The position numbers and the translations under genes are program-made. Below, piece after piece: positions 62,511-64,000 of a DNA stretch of 64,000 nucleotides (its first letter is position 1; every line of letters begins with the position of its first letter). A model generated the notes under the pieces. It was not told the origin of the DNA and searched no databases. It saw nothing but the letters and a program-made list of their open reading frames with translations. This DNA comes from Selaginella moellendorffii (Eukaryota > Streptophyta > Lycopodiopsida > Selaginellales > Selaginellaceae), in assembly GCF_000143415.4 (NCBI RefSeq), contig NW_003314374.1, forward strand, positions 1 to 64,000, given 5' to 3'.

Positions 62511-64000
62511 GATCAACGTCTTCGTCGATGCATACTCGAGTCTAGAATACTGCCAAGGAAACAACTCCAAAAAAAGTTCACGGTACTCACACTATATGAG
62601 AAATGCACCAACTTAAATGAGTTAGGGGGCAACCTCTTTGTCTAACGCTGATGCGCTACCAACTCAGACACCTTCCGGCCGTCGCCGACAAGGAAATGAC
62701 CAACAAAGTTAGCCACCCTTGCTGCTCTGGGTGTCACCCAGCTACAAAAGTGTGATACGCCCCTACCCGCAAGGACATAGAGAGAGAAGCCAGAGGCCCC
62801 AACCCTCCTGAGCAAAGAAACCAAACCCGTCAGTAAAGTTTAGATAGACTACTGTAAACAGGCAGTTAGAGTTGTTTACACGGTCACGCCCTTTCAACGG
62901 AATAAGGAACATCGACAGAGAGGCGGGTTATGTAACCAGTCGACAGTAGCTACCCCATGACTAGAGATTTCAACATGCACACGAAGTGCCGAAGCCAGTC
63001 TGCCTATACTGGCCCAAACTTCAAAGATTAATATAGGGACTATATCAAAGTTATAGACAATGATATCTTAGAGTCGTAAGTATCATTCGATAAACTAGTA
63101 TGATAGGATAGGAACCACCAAGATCACTATTTTTGGAAAACATAGGATTCACCATCCAACAAAATTCAATAGCAAGTATATCATCAAGTAAACTCAATGA
63201 GAAAACTTAACTATCGAAGATTGGAGACAGTATGCTAAATAACTTACAAAAGATAACTCAAAGAACACAAGTATCCTTAACCAACAAGCACAATGCTCGT
63301 GAATGTATCACCCGAAGGAAATAACATCATAATCTATCAAGACTAACTCGAGCAACAATCAACAAAACAGAATGAATATGGTAAGACCAACAAACACTTA
63401 GTCATGCTAACCATCACATAAGTTAATATGAATAGATCCCGGTCAATAATACCAAGGAACTAGAGTTGCTTAAGTAAGTGTTAACAACGTCCTACCGATA
63501 TCTCAAACCCAAGAGACCAATCCAGAGCAAACCACAAAGAACATGTGGTATTGCGAAAAGCCATAAGCCACTAAAAAGAACAACTAACCACCATGAAAGA
63601 TCATCAATCATCCCATATGCAGAATCTCCAATAACTTCTAACAAATGGAACAATGAGCACAAAACTCAAAGAACCAAAACTCGAAGAAGCCTATAACCAA
63701 GTCTTGCCTAATAATGATCACAAGTCTCATAAAAGCTAACTTCAATGCGAAAGAAGAAATCATGATGCAACTCACAATATCTTCCTCAACACATCCATAA
63801 GCCAAACTTCATAATGCCAAATCTAATGAAGAGCATATCTGCATCAATCCAAAAGCTAAGTATAACGAAGCTATGCTCAACAAGTGATCATCAAACGATC
63901 CTCCATGAATCCATCTATAGCAAGACATAACTCACTTCATAACAAGCCCAAAAAGAATCATTAATGATCGCTATATCCCAAACTCAAATCCAGCAAGGAC
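62511..64000. other. Repeat-like intergenic sequence, no gene seen
   Basis: No ORF with a known domain. 'gagttggtagcgcatcagcg' on the minus strand near 62660 resembles a tRNA D-arm/A box, but there is no matching T-arm. From 63000 to the end the sequence is A- and CA-rich. Confidence 0.4.

Noticed and set aside
62630-62690. tRNA D-arm-like sequence on the minus strand ('gagttggtagcgc')
   Set aside because: No T-arm or B box follows and the stems do not pair; at most a tRNA-derived fragment.

Overview
The window looks like nuclear DNA from a non-seed land plant, most likely a spikemoss (Selaginella, a lycophyte). This is inference from gene content and style. Plant-specific families are present (extensin, NPH3-like, class III peroxidase, PLS-type PPR proteins, 2OG-Fe(II) oxygenase). 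Introns are very short, mostly 51-83 bp. Several long intronless PPR genes are packed together. There is one run of 341 N, typical of a draft shotgun assembly. No tRNA, rRNA or CRISPR array was found.

Layout. 1-1795: retroelement debris and a decayed NPH3 exon. 1796-2754: extensin gene with an amputated 3' end. 3236-7563: three DUF4419 copies on the minus strand, one intact and two broken; the most decayed copy contains an inverted duplication. 7744-9586: NPH3-like gene. 11168-18238: four intronless PLS-E PPR genes in an unusually tight arrangement, with one convergent pair joined by a tandem repeat, one antisense overlap of start regions and one same-strand gap of 40 bp. 18529-23038: plastid membrane protein, class III peroxidase, an NPG1/TTC7-like relic and ESCRT-II SNF8. 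23.2-28.8 kb: relics (LINE, a GW-rich fragment, a dispersed unidentified gene-derived repeat). 29284-31562: TCTP and SSU72, divergently arranged.

31750-46078: an unidentified acidic, repeat-rich nuclear-type gene and an adjacent 2OG-Fe(II) oxygenase. The 3' end of the first gene, the oxygenase and the downstream spacer are triplicated in tandem. Copy 1 of the oxygenase is intact. In copy 2 the 3' half is inverted in place. Copy 3 has a frameshift beside the metal-binding motif.

46.4-64 kb: AT-rich and dominated by retroelements. It holds a copia-like element with a 113-bp putative LTR, an opposite-strand Ty3/gypsy relic, a chromodomain Ty3/gypsy element carrying a nested complete TRIM (terminal-repeat retrotransposon in miniature) at 58228-58875, and a long LTR followed by gag. 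An intronless bulb-lectin-domain ORF of extreme AT richness, with one in-frame stop, lies at 53706-54617.

Functionally the intact genes are ordinary housekeeping, cell-wall and organelle-RNA genes. The interest lies in the genome dynamics: the foldback of a gene fragment beside its parent family, the overlapping PPR genes, the triplication with an internal inversion, the complete TRIM and the AT-rich lectin gene. All family assignments come from reading translated motifs by eye; no database search was run.
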